DNA of 8,470 bases, taken from assembly GCA_013043295.1 (NCBI GenBank), contig JABDOO010000136.1, positions 1-8,470 of the forward strand, written 5' to 3'. This document shows, one piece after another, positions 1 to 6,148 of the stretch (its first letter is position 1; each line of letters starts with the position of its first letter). The notes under the pieces are model-generated. The model searched no databases. It saw nothing but the letters and a program-made list of their open reading frames with translations, and was not told the DNA's origin. Source of the stretch: Candidatus Nitrosopumilus sp. Its GTDB lineage: Archaea; Thermoproteota; Nitrososphaeria; Nitrososphaerales; Nitrosopumilaceae. Position numbers and translations under genes: made by a program.

Positions 1-609
1 ATGGCATTGATGCAAGATGATCTAAAACGTCTTTTAGCATATTCTAGTATCAGTCAGATGGGATACATCCTATTTGGTATTGGTTCAATCTCTGTACTTG
101 GTCTTGCTGGTGCAGAGATGATGTATGTTACACACGCAATTGGAAAAGGCATTCTCTTCATGATGGCAGGAATCATTATTGTCAAGGTAGGAACTAGAAG
201 CATTTCAAAATTAGGCGGTTTAGCAGGAAAGATGCCAATAACTGCAGTTTGTGCAGTAATTGGTGCATTAACAATCATGGGAGTTCCACCCACAAGTGGT
301 TTCATGGGCGAATGGCCTCTCTTCTTTGGTGCATTAGAAACTGCAATTGAAGAAGGTTCAACATTAAGAGCTGTAACTTTTGGTTTGGGACTTGTTGCAA
401 CAGCCCTTACAATGTCTTACATGCTTTGGATGCTAAAACGAGTATTCTTTGGAAAGACTCCTGAACATCTAGAAAATGTGAAAGAAGGAAGTTGGTACAT
501 GACAGCACCAATGATGGTGTTAGCAGGATTCTCAATTGTAATTGGTATTTATCCAGATATTTTCTTGAAGACAATAATTCCATACATGAGTGGAGTGTTG
601 GGAGTTTAG
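1..609 (+). CDS. nuoM: Complex I subunit NuoM, C-terminal part (5' end outside window)
   Basis: This is the C-terminal 202 residues of an antiporter-like membrane subunit of respiratory complex I (NuoM/ND4 family, usually about 500 aa). It is one of the proton-pumping channels of the membrane arm. The ATG at base 1 is not the real start: the first visible residues (MALMQDDLKRLLAYSSISQM) match the middle of the family, where DxKRLLAYSS lies at the discontinuous helix. Other visible marks are His45 and Lys49 in THAIGKG, the GVPPTSGFMGEW segment with Glu104 in a position comparable to the conserved C-terminal Glu of NuoM, and a final hydrophobic helix. MrpD-type antiporters and NuoN share much of this pattern; the NuoM call rests on the GFMGEW motif and on the position directly before nuoL. 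Transcription is from upstream, outside the window. Confidence 0.9.
   Translation: MALMQDDLKRLLAYSSISQMGYILFGIGSISVLGLAGAEMMYVTHAIGKGILFMMAGIIIVKVGTRSISKLGGLAGKMPITAVCAVIGALTIMGVPPTSGFMGEWPLFFGALETAIEEGSTLRAVTFGLGLVATALTMSYMLWMLKRVFFGKTPEHLENVKEGSWYMTAPMMVLAGFSIVIGIYPDIFLKTIIPYMSGVLGV
600..604 (+). promoter_or_regulatory. Shine-Dalgarno of nuoL
   Basis: GGGAG lies at the 3' end of nuoM, 8 bases before the ATG at 613, and the nuoM stop codon (607-609) falls between them. This supports ATG 613 as the start and points to translation of nuoL from a polycistronic message. Confidence 0.7.
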
Positions 610-612
610 ATA

Positions 613-2691
613 ATGGCAACAGAAGCTATCGGTTTACCATTTGAAGTTGGTGCAGCAAGTGCATGGTTAGTTTGGATTTTACCATTTGTTGCTGCAATGA
701 TTATGCCGGGAATTGGAAAATTATCAAAGAAAACTACTGGATTTGTAGCAGTTGGATTTGCATTAATGAGTGCATTATCTGCAGCATCAATGCTACCAAT
801 GGCTTTGGAAGCACATGAAATTCATGATCAGGTAATGTGGATTGAGGCAATAGGTCTCAAAGCAGGAGTTTTAGCTGATCCACTCTCAATTATTATGGCA
901 AATGTTGTAGCATGGATTTCCTTCTTGATTATGATTTACAGTACTGGTTACATGAAGGGTGACAAAGATATCACAAGATTCTGGTTCTGGATGATGTTCT
1001 TTATTGGTTCAATGCAATTAATCGTATTATCTGATAACTTGTTACAGGTATTCTTTGGATGGGAAGGAGTAGGACTTGCTTCATATGCTTTGATCAGCTT
1101 TTGGTATCGTGATAAAAAGAAAGATCATGTTGGTGTAGAAGGTCGCACAGTTCTTGGAATGTTAGATTACTACGCTCCAACCCATGCAGGAATGAAGGCA
1201 TTCATCATGACAAAAGTTGGTGATGTAATGATGATTGCAGGTATGCTTTTGATATTTTTGTTTGCAGGTACTTTTGGATTCAAAGAATTAATGGGTTCTA
1301 CTGATTGGGCAACTGCGATGGCTGCTCAAGGCTTGTTAGTTCCTGCGTTTGTTTTACTATTTGGTGGTGCTATAGGAAAGTCGGCACAATTCCCGCTAAA
1401 CGAATGGTTGCTAGAAGCAATGACTGGTCCTACTGCAGTATCTGCATTAATTCACGCTGCAACAATGGTAAAAGCCGGTGTATTCTTGGTTGCAAGAATT
1501 GGTCCACTTGTCTTTGCATTAGGTGCTGCCGGAATTATGGCAGATCAATTCTTTGAGATTGTAGCTTGGGTTGGTGCAATTACTGCATTACTACTTGCAA
1601 CACAAGGAATGGTCAATCCTGAAATTAAGAAAGTTCTTGCATATTCTACTGGCTCTCAAATTGGCTATATGATGATGGCACTAGGTGTTGCAGGATTGTC
1701 ACACCAATATGTTGATGGTTATACTGCAGGATTCTTCCACTTAATTTCTCACGCAATGTTCAAAGCTTCATTATTCATGGCAGCCGGTTCTCTGTTGCAT
1801 ATAGTTGGCTCTCGATTCATGACGGATATGGGTGGATTGAAAAAACAGATGAAGAAAACTTATGCGTTCATGTGGGCTGCCGGACTTGGTCTGATGGGCG
1901 CTCCATTTATCACAACAGGATTCTGGAGTAAGGATGCAATCTTTGCTGCAGTTTATACCTCTGGAAATGAGTGGGCAATGCCTCTATACATTATAGCAGT
2001 ACTCACTGCAGTAATTACTGCATTTTACACAACAAGAATGATTGGAATGGTCTTCTTTGGAAAGAAGAGCAAGCACATTGAAAAGATGGAAGAAGAAGGA
2101 CATCATATTCACGAAGCATCATTATCTATGTGGGTTCCATATGGAATTCTTGCAGTACTTACAATTGGTATTGGACTTATTGGACTATCGACAGAACAAG
2201 GACTACATCACTTGTTCGAAGAATATCTTGAACACTCATTTGGTATTCACTCTGATCATGCAGCAGCTGAAGCATCAATCTTACCAGAATTCTTACAAGG
2301 ACTTAACCCAGTTGCACTTGGTTCATCACTAGTGGCATTTGCAACAGGCATTGGACTTGGTTACATCTTCTATATTGGAAGATGGGTTGATCCTGTGAAA
2401 TTTGTAAATTCAAATATTTTCTTTTACTCAATTCACAAAGTTATCTTAAACAGATGGTATCTTAATGCAATAATCTATTGGTGCTTTGTTGTAGCACCTC
2501 TATGGTTAGCAAGAGCAATCTTCCGATACTTTGAAAAGACAGCTATCGATTACGGTATGAATGCTGGGGTTCAAAAAGCAGTTGGATGGAGTGCAAAAGT
2601 TGTACAAGGAACTCAAACAGGTGTCTCACAATCATATCTATTCGTATTTGGAGCAGGATTACTATTCGTAGTTCTGATATTGTTGATATAG
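613..2691 (+). CDS. nuoL: Complex I subunit NuoL (proton-pumping antiporter-like subunit)
   Basis: A full-length NuoL/ND5 homologue of 692 aa, longer than the E. coli protein (613 aa). It forms the distal proton channel of the complex I membrane arm and carries the long lateral helix. Charged residues of the pump are visible: Glu151 in GWEGVGLASY, Lys256 in GKSAQFPLNEW, His281 in ALIHAATMVKAG, His376, His380 and Lys384 in FHLISHAMFKASLF, and Lys440 in GFWSKDAIF. Residues 500-692 fit the C-terminal helix region, ending in a hydrophobic anchor (about 675-692). The loop at about 165-192, between FWYRDK and AGMKAF, is some 18 residues longer than I expect from bacterial NuoL. The gene starts 3 bases after the nuoM stop, and its stop overlaps the nuoN Shine-Dalgarno. 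The M-L-N order differs from the L-M-N order of enterobacteria. Ammonia-oxidising archaea are known to lack the NADH-input NuoEFG module, so the electron partner cannot be told from this gene. Confidence 0.96.
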   Translation: MATEAIGLPFEVGAASAWLVWILPFVAAMIMPGIGKLSKKTTGFVAVGFALMSALSAASMLPMALEAHEIHDQVMWIEAIGLKAGVLADPLSIIMANVVAWISFLIMIYSTGYMKGDKDITRFWFWMMFFIGSMQLIVLSDNLLQVFFGWEGVGLASYALISFWYRDKKKDHVGVEGRTVLGMLDYYAPTHAGMKAFIMTKVGDVMMIAGMLLIFLFAGTFGFKELMGSTDWATAMAAQGLLVPAFVLLFGGAIGKSAQFPLNEWLLEAMTGPTAVSALIHAATMVKAGVFLVARIGPLVFALGAAGIMADQFFEIVAWVGAITALLLATQGMVNPEIKKVLAYSTGSQIGYMMMALGVAGLSHQYVDGYTAGFFHLISHAMFKASLFMAAGSLLHIVGSRFMTDMGGLKKQMKKTYAFMWAAGLGLMGAPFITTGFWSKDAIFAAVYTSGNEWAMPLYIIAVLTAVITAFYTTRMIGMVFFGKKSKHIEKMEEEGHHIHEASLSMWVPYGILAVLTIGIGLIGLSTEQGLHHLFEEYLEHSFGIHSDHAAAEASILPEFLQGLNPVALGSSLVAFATGIGLGYIFYIGRWVDPVKFVNSNIFFYSIHKVILNRWYLNAIIYWCFVVAPLWLARAIFRYFEKTAIDYGMNAGVQKAVGWSAKVVQGTQTGVSQSYLFVFGAGLLFVVLILLI

Positions 2692-2694
2692 GAG
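2690..2694 (+). promoter_or_regulatory. Shine-Dalgarno of nuoN, overlapping the nuoL stop
   Basis: AGGAG shares its first two bases with the nuoL TAG stop (2689-2691) and lies 9 bases before ATG 2704. A nearer ATG at 2699 opens only a two-codon frame (atg aaa tga), so the Shine-Dalgarno spacing decides for 2704. Confidence 0.7.
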
Positions 2695-2703
2695 AATTAT
2701 GAA

Positions 2704-4188
2704 ATGATCGAAATTACTTCAACCCCATTGGTACTGATTGCTATTTTGGGAACAGTTGGAATTATCCTTCCAATTATTAGCATTGCAAGAAAGGAGCAAG
2801 GCTCAAACTCATTTTATGCTATCATTGCATTTGCAGCACTAATTGTATCCATGGGATATGTTGGATACCAATTTTATGCTGAAAACATTGCATCCTCAGC
2901 ACTCTTCTCTGAAGATGTAATTGTAGATGATGCATTTGGAGGATTCTTTGCAATAGCAATGCTAATTGTTGCCATCTTCACAACTGTTGGCTCTTTTAAT
3001 TATATGAGAAAACACAATTCTCCGGCTGTTTACTACTCACTCATCTTACTTGCAACTATTGGTATGGTTCTAGTTGCATATTCTACAGATTTGATAATGT
3101 TATTTGTTGCATGGGAGTTGATGAGTATTCCAACATACATTTTGGTTGGCTATATGAAAAAGAATCCAAGCTCAAACGAAGCCGCTCTAAAATATTTCCT
3201 CTTTGGTGCGTTATCATCTGCAATCATAGTTTACGGAATTTCAATTTCCTATGGATTAACAGGTTCTACAAATATTGGAGAAGTAATTCAAGGATATTCA
3301 ACGCTTGATCCTTCACTACTACCTCTTGCATTACTTTCAGTTGGAATGTTTATTGCAGGATTTGGATTCAAAATGGGTCTTGTTCCATTCCATCAATGGT
3401 TACCAGATACCTATGAAGGTGCTCCACCTACAATTACTGCATTACTAGCTGCTGCAACAAAGAAAGCAGGTTTTGCTGCAACGATTCGAATTGTAGTTCT
3501 TGGGATGGTTGTTCTAAATCTTGATTGGACTTTGGCACTTGGAATTATTGCAGTAATGACAATGACAATAGGAAATGTTGCAGCAATTATGCAAAAGAAC
3601 ATTTCAAGAATGCTAGCTTATTCTAGTATTGCTCATGCAGGATACATTCTGATTGGTCTTGCAGTAGCCCCACACAGTTCGCTTGGATTACAGGGCTCTT
3701 TGTATCAGATAATGAACCATGCTGTGATGAAGGGTGCAGCATTTATCGCAATTGCAGGTATTGTAACTACTCTGGCAGTAACTCACATTGACAAACTAAA
3801 GGGATTGGGAAGAAGAATGCCAATAACTGCATTAGGTTTAGTCATAGCACTATTTGCATTGGCTGGTGTTCCTCCACTTTCAGGATTCTGGAGTAAATTG
3901 ATGTTATTTGGAAGTGCTCTAGATGCAACTTCTGCTTTATGGTGGGCCCCATGGCTTGCAATTGCTGGTGTTCTTAACAGTGCATTATCCCTTGCTTACT
4001 ATGGTTGGATCACCAGAAAGATGTACTTTGAAGGAGAAACAGAAAAGAGAGTTGCAGAACCAAAATCTGTTATTGCTGTAATGATCTTCTCAACTATATT
4101 CTTAGTAGGATTTGGTGTATACCCAGAACCATTACTCAAATTTGTAGAGTTTGCAACACCAGTAATTAGTTTAGGTATTATGCCTTAA
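2704..4188 (+). CDS. nuoN: Complex I subunit NuoN (proton-pumping antiporter-like subunit)
   Basis: A complete NuoN/ND2 homologue of 494 aa, close to the usual bacterial length (about 485). It is the third antiporter-like proton channel of complex I, nearest the quinone module. Expected key residues are visible: Glu138 in FVAWELMSIPTY, Lys223 in FKMGLVPFHQW, Lys253/Lys254 in AATKKAGF, and Lys397 in SGFWSKLMLF. SRMLAYSSIAHAGY (301-314) and HAVMKGAAF (339-347) are the family's second set of conserved helices. Roughly 14 hydrophobic segments can be counted. The gene closes the operon; no further nuo gene follows on this strand, and the last 11 bases overlap the end of the convergent prenyl synthase gene. 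Confidence 0.96.
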   Translation: MIEITSTPLVLIAILGTVGIILPIISIARKEQGSNSFYAIIAFAALIVSMGYVGYQFYAENIASSALFSEDVIVDDAFGGFFAIAMLIVAIFTTVGSFNYMRKHNSPAVYYSLILLATIGMVLVAYSTDLIMLFVAWELMSIPTYILVGYMKKNPSSNEAALKYFLFGALSSAIIVYGISISYGLTGSTNIGEVIQGYSTLDPSLLPLALLSVGMFIAGFGFKMGLVPFHQWLPDTYEGAPPTITALLAAATKKAGFAATIRIVVLGMVVLNLDWTLALGIIAVMTMTIGNVAAIMQKNISRMLAYSSIAHAGYILIGLAVAPHSSLGLQGSLYQIMNHAVMKGAAFIAIAGIVTTLAVTHIDKLKGLGRRMPITALGLVIALFALAGVPPLSGFWSKLMLFGSALDATSALWWAPWLAIAGVLNSALSLAYYGWITRKMYFEGETEKRVAEPKSVIAVMIFSTIFLVGFGVYPEPLLKFVEFATPVISLGIMP

Positions 4189-5029
4189 ACGATGTAAATT
4201 TAATTAAATTATCTAAATTTATTTTTGCGTCACTATCCGGAATTTTTCTCAAACCGGATCTTGCTTTTTCTGAATACTCTTTTAACAACTCTTCCATTTT
4301 ATTAAAAACATCTCTAGGATCTGAACTTTTCTTAATTAACAAATTGAATAGTTTATCCTCGTTCTTCCAGTCTAGTAAATCATCTCGAATTTGATATGCA
4401 ATTCCTATGTTCTTTCCATATTCAGTTAAAGCCTCAATTTGCTCTTCAGTTCCATTTGCGATAATTGCACCTATTCTTGCTGCTACTTGGAATGCTACTG
4501 CTGTTTTGTACTCGATTACTTTTAGATAATCATCAAATGTAACATCCTCACTAGTTTCTAACCTACCTTCAATCATCTCCCCCTCACTCATTAGCATCGC
4601 CGTGGTGGCCAAGTCCTTTGTGATTCTAGCATTGTCCAACCTTGATGAAATTGCAAGAATTAATCCCAAAACAAAATCCCCTGTCAGAACACTGGTATTG
4701 TAACCGTATTTGACATGAAAAGGATCTTTTTGCCTTCTCATTGTTTCATTATCTATAATGTCATCATGGATAATTGATTCCATATGAAGAAATTCAACTG
4801 CGCAACATGCCGAAAGTACATTTTCATCAATTTTACCCACACTCTCTGCTGCCAAATTCAAAATAATGGGTCTAATTCTCTTACCCCCTTCTAAGGAATA
4901 TTTTAGAGGCTCAATAAACTCTGATTCAGAATAAATTCCAAGTTCATTTTCTAAAGCTTGATCTATACGTTGAATGTATTTTCCATAGGTTTCAAGCAGA
5001 GGATTTATCTCGATATTTTTCCTGTCCAA
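4178..5029 (-). CDS. Polyprenyl diphosphate synthase (GGPP/FPP synthase family), shortened C-terminus
   Basis: An all-helical trans-isoprenyl diphosphate synthase, which condenses isopentenyl diphosphate with an allylic diphosphate; in archaea this supplies chains for ether lipids and quinones. From the TTG at 5029 it has 283 aa. Visible marks are GGKRIRP (48-54), the first Asp-rich motif DDIID (89-93) followed by MRRQ, KTA (175-177) and the second motif DDLLD (216-220). Only about 63 residues follow the second motif, and the usual GKxxGxDLxEGKxTLP block is not recognisable, so the protein is shorter than typical family members (300-330 aa). At position -5 before DDIID there is Glu, where archaeal GGPP synthases usually have an aromatic residue, so product length cannot be assigned. 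The frame is open upstream to 5215, but that would run through tRNA-Glu; in-frame TTG codons at 5029 and 5044 are the credible starts, and neither has a strong Shine-Dalgarno. No promoter is seen between tRNA and gene, so cotranscription is likely. It could be a second, non-lipid paralogue. Confidence 0.85.
   Translation of the reverse strand: MDRKNIEINPLLETYGKYIQRIDQALENELGIYSESEFIEPLKYSLEGGKRIRPIILNLAAESVGKIDENVLSACCAVEFLHMESIIHDDIIDNETMRRQKDPFHVKYGYNTSVLTGDFVLGLILAISSRLDNARITKDLATTAMLMSEGEMIEGRLETSEDVTFDDYLKVIEYKTAVAFQVAARIGAIIANGTEEQIEALTEYGKNIGIAYQIRDDLLDWKNEDKLFNLLIKKSSDPRDVFNKMEELLKEYSEKARSGLRKIPDSDAKINLDNLIKFTSFKA
4218..4226 (+). terminator. T-rich terminator candidate after nuoN
   Basis: TTTATTTTT begins 30 bases past the nuoN stop, within the convergent prenyl synthase gene. 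It is the first T-rich run able to stop the nuo operon transcript. Evidence is compositional only. Confidence 0.3.
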
Positions 5030-5071
5030 GATGGGCCTGATCAAAAAACTTTCCCATACGTAAATAAATCT

Positions 5072-5150
5072 TGGTGCTCCAGCCGGGATTTGAACCCGGG
5101 ATCTTTGCCTTGAAAGGGCAAAATGCTTGACCGGTCTACACCACTGGAAC
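5072..5150 (-). tRNA. tRNA-Glu (anticodon UUC), CCA encoded
   Basis: A full cloverleaf can be drawn on the minus strand. The acceptor stem is GTTCCAG with CTGGAGC (one T-G wobble), discriminator A73, and CCA is encoded in the DNA. The D arm is GTGT/GCAT with G18 G19. The anticodon arm is TTGCC-CTTTCAA-GGCAA with anticodon TTC. The T arm is CCGGG-TTCAAAT-CCCGG, and G15-C48 gives the Levitt pair. There is no intron. The sequence has the general form of archaeal tRNA-Glu. It lies directly upstream of the prenyl synthase gene on the same strand, 42 bases from the preferred start. Confidence 0.96.
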
Positions 5151-5174
5151 CCATGAAAATTCTGCTTTATCATC

Positions 5175-5182
5175 ATAAAATC
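5175..5182 (-). promoter_or_regulatory. TATA box for tRNA-Glu (and probably the prenyl synthase)
   Basis: On the minus strand this reads GATTTTAT. It is centred about 28 bases upstream of the tRNA 5' end (5150), the usual archaeal spacing. It is the only good candidate before both the tRNA and the downstream synthase. Confidence 0.55.
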
Positions 5183-5200
5183 TTTTGTAAACAACAAAGA

Positions 5201-5210
5201 TTTTTTTATT
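5201..5210 (+). promoter_or_regulatory. TATA-like box for the CADD-like gene
   Basis: TTTTTTTATT lies 21-30 bases before ATG 5231 and no Shine-Dalgarno is visible, which fits a leaderless or nearly leaderless transcript. It shares the 80-base divergent gap with the tRNA-Glu promoter on the other strand. Confidence 0.5.
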
Positions 5211-5230
5211 GGCAATATTGGATATGAACC

Positions 5231-5863
5231 ATGAATATAATACAGAAAATTGATGAAATGATTGAAGAAAGAAGTTTACTAAAACATCCATTCTACCAAA
5301 TGTGGTCAGATGGTAAATTAACAAAGGAATCTCTTGCAGGTTATTCAAAAGAATACTTTCAACTTGTAAAAGCAGTTCCTTCTTTTATGACTCCAATTAT
5401 TGCGAAGTCTCCAGATACTGTAGTTGGCGAACTAGTTGAGAATCAACAAGAAGAATCTGATCATATTAAACCATGGATTGCCTTTGCAGGCGAACTTGGA
5501 ATATCTGAAGATGAATTAATTTCATATTCAGGAACTACTAAAACACAGAAAGCAGTATCTGACTTGAATCAACTAATGGATACATTTGATGGTGGTGCTT
5601 GTGCAATGTATGCTTTTGAAAAAGAAATTCCTAAAATAAGTCAAACCAAACTTGATGGTTTGGCAGAATTTTATGGAATGACAAATGATCAAGCAACAGA
5701 ATATTTCAAACTACATACAGAAGCTGATATCAGACATGCAGCATCATGGAGAAATATACTTGAGGAATCTTCTATTGATTCAGAAAAATTGATAGAGATT
5801 GCAGATAAATCAATTTCAGCACAAAATTTGTTGCTTGATAGTTGTTACGAAGAATATTGCTAA
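5231..5863 (+). CDS. CADD-like haem-oxygenase-fold protein, probable pABA synthase (TenA/PqqC superfamily)
   Basis: A 210-residue helical protein of the TenA/PqqC/CADD superfamily. It aligns by eye along its length with Chlamydia CADD (CT610), as recalled: HPFYQMWSDGKLTKE (19-33), AFEKEIPKI (128-136) and LHTEADIRHA (161-170) correspond to HTFYVKWSKGELTKE, SYESQIPRI and EHEEADVRHA. Metal-ligand positions of CADD have counterparts at Glu75 (or Glu74), His78, Glu130, His162, Asp166 and His169. CADD is reported to make para-aminobenzoate from its own Tyr27 with Lys152 as amino donor; both are kept here as Tyr22 and Lys140. A homologue in the ammonia oxidiser Nitrosomonas is reported to support pABA synthesis. 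The inferred role is therefore pABA supply for folate, in the cytoplasm. The loop between the first Glu ligand and His78 is 4 residues shorter than in CADD. A thiaminase (TenA) or PqqC role is less likely. It is a single gene with its own promoter, followed by a tRNA. Confidence 0.85.
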   Translation: MNIIQKIDEMIEERSLLKHPFYQMWSDGKLTKESLAGYSKEYFQLVKAVPSFMTPIIAKSPDTVVGELVENQQEESDHIKPWIAFAGELGISEDELISYSGTTKTQKAVSDLNQLMDTFDGGACAMYAFEKEIPKISQTKLDGLAEFYGMTNDQATEYFKLHTEADIRHAASWRNILEESSIDSEKLIEIADKSISAQNLLLDSCYEEYC

Positions 5864-5872
5864 TCTCATAAC

Positions 5873-5880
5873 ATTTTATA
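5873..5880 (+). promoter_or_regulatory. TATA box for the CAU tRNA
   Basis: ATTTTATA is centred 28 bases before the tRNA 5' end at 5905, in the short gap after the CADD-like gene. This suggests the tRNA has its own start of transcription. Confidence 0.6.
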
Positions 5881-5904
5881 CCTGAGAAAAAATTCCTTTG
5901 CTTA

Positions 5905-5978
5905 GGGCCCGTAACTCAGCTTGGTAGAGTAACCGGCTCATAACCGGTGAGCCAAGGGATCGAAGCCCTTCGGGCCCA
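5905..5978 (+). tRNA. tRNA with CAU anticodon (Ile2 or elongator Met), no encoded CCA
   Basis: The cloverleaf is complete. The acceptor is GGGCCCG with CGGGCCC (seven Watson-Crick pairs) and A73. The D arm is ACTC/GAGT with G18 G19. The anticodon arm is ACCGG-CTCATAA-CCGGT with anticodon CAT. The T arm is AAGGG-ATCGAAG-CCCTT. CCA is not encoded. It is not the initiator: archaeal initiators begin with an A1-U72 pair and carry three G-C pairs next to the anticodon loop. The GGGCC acceptor with C4-G69 and C5-G68 resembles tRNA-Ile2, whose C34 is changed to agmatidine by TiaS so that it reads AUA. An elongator Met cannot be excluded without the rest of the tRNA set. Confidence 0.93.
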
Positions 5979-6033
5979 TATTTCATCTGAACTCTCAAAA
6001 GTAACTTGATTATAAATTACAGTACATCATATT

Positions 6034-6048
6034 TTTGGATTATCCAAA
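6034..6048. repeat. Perfect inverted repeat, possible operator
   Basis: TTTGGAT-T-ATCCAAA has two 7-base arms around one central base. The short spacer makes a hairpin unlikely and a dimeric regulator site more plausible. It lies 70 bases upstream of the TATA box of the PEFG gene and just downstream of a second TATA-like sequence. No regulator is encoded nearby. Confidence 0.4.
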
Positions 6049-6111
6049 TTAATCATATTTTATAGAATTGTATTTCTAAATTATGACACAAATTTTTACA
6101 GAAAAAATATA

Positions 6112-6125
6112 CGAAACTTATAAAA
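6112..6125 (+). promoter_or_regulatory. BRE/TATA promoter of the PEFG-CTERM gene
   Basis: Purine-rich CGAAAC (6112-6117) is followed by TTATAAAA (6118-6125), centred 27 bases before ATG 6149. No Shine-Dalgarno lies before the ATG (the gap is almost only A and T), so a leaderless mRNA is expected. Confidence 0.7.
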
Positions 6126-6148
6126 ATAATTAAAAAAAAATTAATTTT

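Larger units (their letters stand above)
5979..6148. other. AT-rich intergenic region between tRNA and PEFG gene
   Basis: These 170 bases hold no credible gene. They contain a TATA-like TTATAAAT (6010-6017) with no obvious transcript, a 7-1-7 inverted repeat (6034-6048) flanked by two copies of ATCATATTTT (6026-6035 and 6052-6061), and the promoter of the next gene. Confidence 0.6.

Noticed and set aside
1..3. ATG at the very first base as the start of a 202-aa protein
   Set aside because: The sequence after it matches the middle of NuoM, so it is an internal methionine of a gene cut by the window edge.
2042..2332. 96-aa and other short frames inside nuoL and nuoN
   Set aside because: Out-of-frame shadows of well-conserved membrane subunits.
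5169..5176. ATGATGA on the minus strand as a box C of another C/D sRNA
   Set aside because: No CTGA box or closing stem follows at a suitable distance; the bases fit the tRNA-Glu promoter region instead.
5231..5863. Thiaminase II (TenA) or PqqC assignment
   Set aside because: The segment match to CADD, including Tyr22, Lys140 and the metal ligands, is better than to TenA; no PQQ or thiamine genes are adjacent.
6083..6133. 16-codon frame upstream of the PEFG gene
   Set aside because: Very short, no Shine-Dalgarno, AT-driven composition, and it runs into the PEFG promoter.
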